23,509 nucleotides of DNA from Bacteroidales bacterium UBA1204 (lineage in GTDB: Bacteria; Bacteroidota; Bacteroidia; Bacteroidales; F082), in contig DBXU01000023.1 of assembly GCA_002310075.1 (NCBI GenBank), forward strand, positions 9,515 to 33,023, given 5' to 3'. Position numbers and translations under genes: made by a program. Every line of letters starts with the position of its first letter. Position 1 is the first letter of the stretch. Positions 23,290 through 23,509 of this stretch are shown piece by piece. The notes below the pieces were generated by a model that was not told the origin of the DNA, did no database searches, and was given only the letters and a program-made list of their open reading frames with translations.

Positions 23290-23319
23290 TTGCTAGTATT
23301 GAAAAAATGACTAATTTTG
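23290..23319 (+). promoter_or_regulatory. tRNA-Ser promoter (TTG-N19-TAATTTTG)
   Basis: TTG (23290-23292) and TAATTTTG (23312-23319) are 19 bases apart. Transcription would start near 23323-23326, giving a 5' leader of about 12-15 bases ahead of the tRNA for RNase P removal. Confidence 0.75.
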
Positions 23320-23337
23320 CGCCGCAATTCAACCTCC

Positions 23338-23429
23338 GGAGAGGTGGGTGAGTGGCTGAAACCAACAGTTTGCTAAACTGTCGTATCCTGCAAAGGGTAC
23401 CGGGGGTTCGAATCCCCCCTTCTCCGCCA
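23338..23429 (+). tRNA. tRNA-Ser (anticodon GCU)
   Basis: A class II tRNA with encoded CCA. The acceptor stem GGAGAGG (23338-23344) pairs with CTTCTCC (23419-23425) with one G-U pair; the discriminator base is G (23426) and CCA is at 23427-23429. The anticodon arm is ACAGT / ACTGT around loop TTGCTAA, anticodon GCT at 23372-23374, reading AGC and AGU. The long variable arm follows (about 23382-23400), as expected for serine. The T arm is GGGGG-TTCGAAT-CCCCC. All features support a functional tRNA. Confidence 0.97.
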
Positions 23430-23436
23430 GATCAAT

Positions 23437-23464
23437 AAAGACGATGTTGCATCGTCTTTTTTTT
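23437..23464 (+). terminator. Intrinsic terminator between tRNA-Ser and tRNA-Pro
   Basis: AAAGACGATG (23437-23446) pairs with CATCGTCTTT (23450-23459), a near-perfect 9-10 pair hairpin with a tiny loop. Eight T residues follow at 23457-23464. The T-tract ends exactly where the next tRNA begins. Confidence 0.88.
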
Positions 23465-23509
23465 CGGGGTATGGCGCAGTCCGGCTAGCGCACCTGCTTT
23501 GGGAGCAGG
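23465..23509 (+). tRNA. tRNA-Pro (anticodon UGG), 5' part only
   Basis: The sequence starts CGGGGTA, the usual start of bacterial tRNA-Pro, followed by a D arm (GCGCAGTCCGGCTAGCGC). The anticodon arm is CCTGC / GCAGG around loop TTTGGGA, with anticodon TGG at 23500-23502. The window ends at the close of the anticodon stem, so the variable loop, T arm and acceptor 3' half are missing. The anticodon reads CCN proline codons. Confidence 0.93.

Overview
This is a chromosomal stretch from a Bacteroidota bacterium, most likely of the order Bacteroidales. Four things point there. The partial sigma factor at the left edge starts directly at the region 1.2 type of sequence seen in Bacteroidota RpoD. 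The protein set is typical (TonB-linked receptor with a carboxypeptidase-like N-terminal domain, PF13568-type barrels, a DUF349 repeat protein, many lipoproteins). Genes lack clear Shine-Dalgarno sites. About a dozen matches to the Bacteroidota -7 promoter element TAnnTTTG sit just upstream of genes or a tRNA. I see no insertion sequence, phage gene, CRISPR array or rRNA. The region reads as a core-genome segment.

Layout. Bases 1-1941 (minus strand): 5' part of rpoD, then a lipoprotein form of an HtrA/Deg protease. Bases 2110-5113 (plus): a GNAT acetyltransferase, the endolytic transglycosylase MltG and a phosphomannomutase/phosphoglucomutase in a tight run, followed by a separately promoted TPR lipoprotein. 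Bases 5572-6915: a secreted YwqK/MORN-type repeat protein (minus) and recR (plus) diverge from back-to-back promoters. Bases 6945-8179: a small basic, possibly ribbon-helix-helix protein (minus) and a PfkB-family kinase resembling pseudouridine kinase (plus). Bases 8186-14603 (minus): a six-gene operon, in transcription order a small membrane protein, mutL, a rhomboid protease, a membrane-anchored endonuclease/exonuclease/phosphatase-fold protein, glmM and an outer-membrane barrel. It starts at a clear promoter and ends at an intrinsic terminator buried inside the 3' end of the opposing kinase gene. Bases 14708-15073: a small coiled-coil-like lipoprotein (minus). Bases 15368-20976 (plus): a large Oar-like TonB-dependent receptor, a barrel protein plus lipoprotein pair, and a further lipoprotein, each unit closed by a strong hairpin terminator. 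Bases 21054-23042 (minus): a five-repeat DUF349 protein. The right end holds tRNA-Ser(GCU), a terminator hairpin, and the 5' half of tRNA-Pro(UGG).

Functionally the window is dominated by envelope work: peptidoglycan precursor synthesis (GlmM), glycan chain release (MltG), envelope protein quality control (HtrA, rhomboid), outer-membrane uptake and barrels, and lipoproteins. DNA repair genes (mutL, recR) are embedded in it. No obvious undescribed defence or mobile system is visible. The most interesting signals are regulatory: a terminator encoded antisense within a coding region, a promoter overlapping a terminator T-tract that predicts a leaderless mRNA, a 5'-terminal hairpin on the receptor mRNA, and a terminator abutting a tRNA 5' end. 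The MutL has also lost several residues of the usual endonuclease site. All family calls come from reading the translations by eye; no database search was run.
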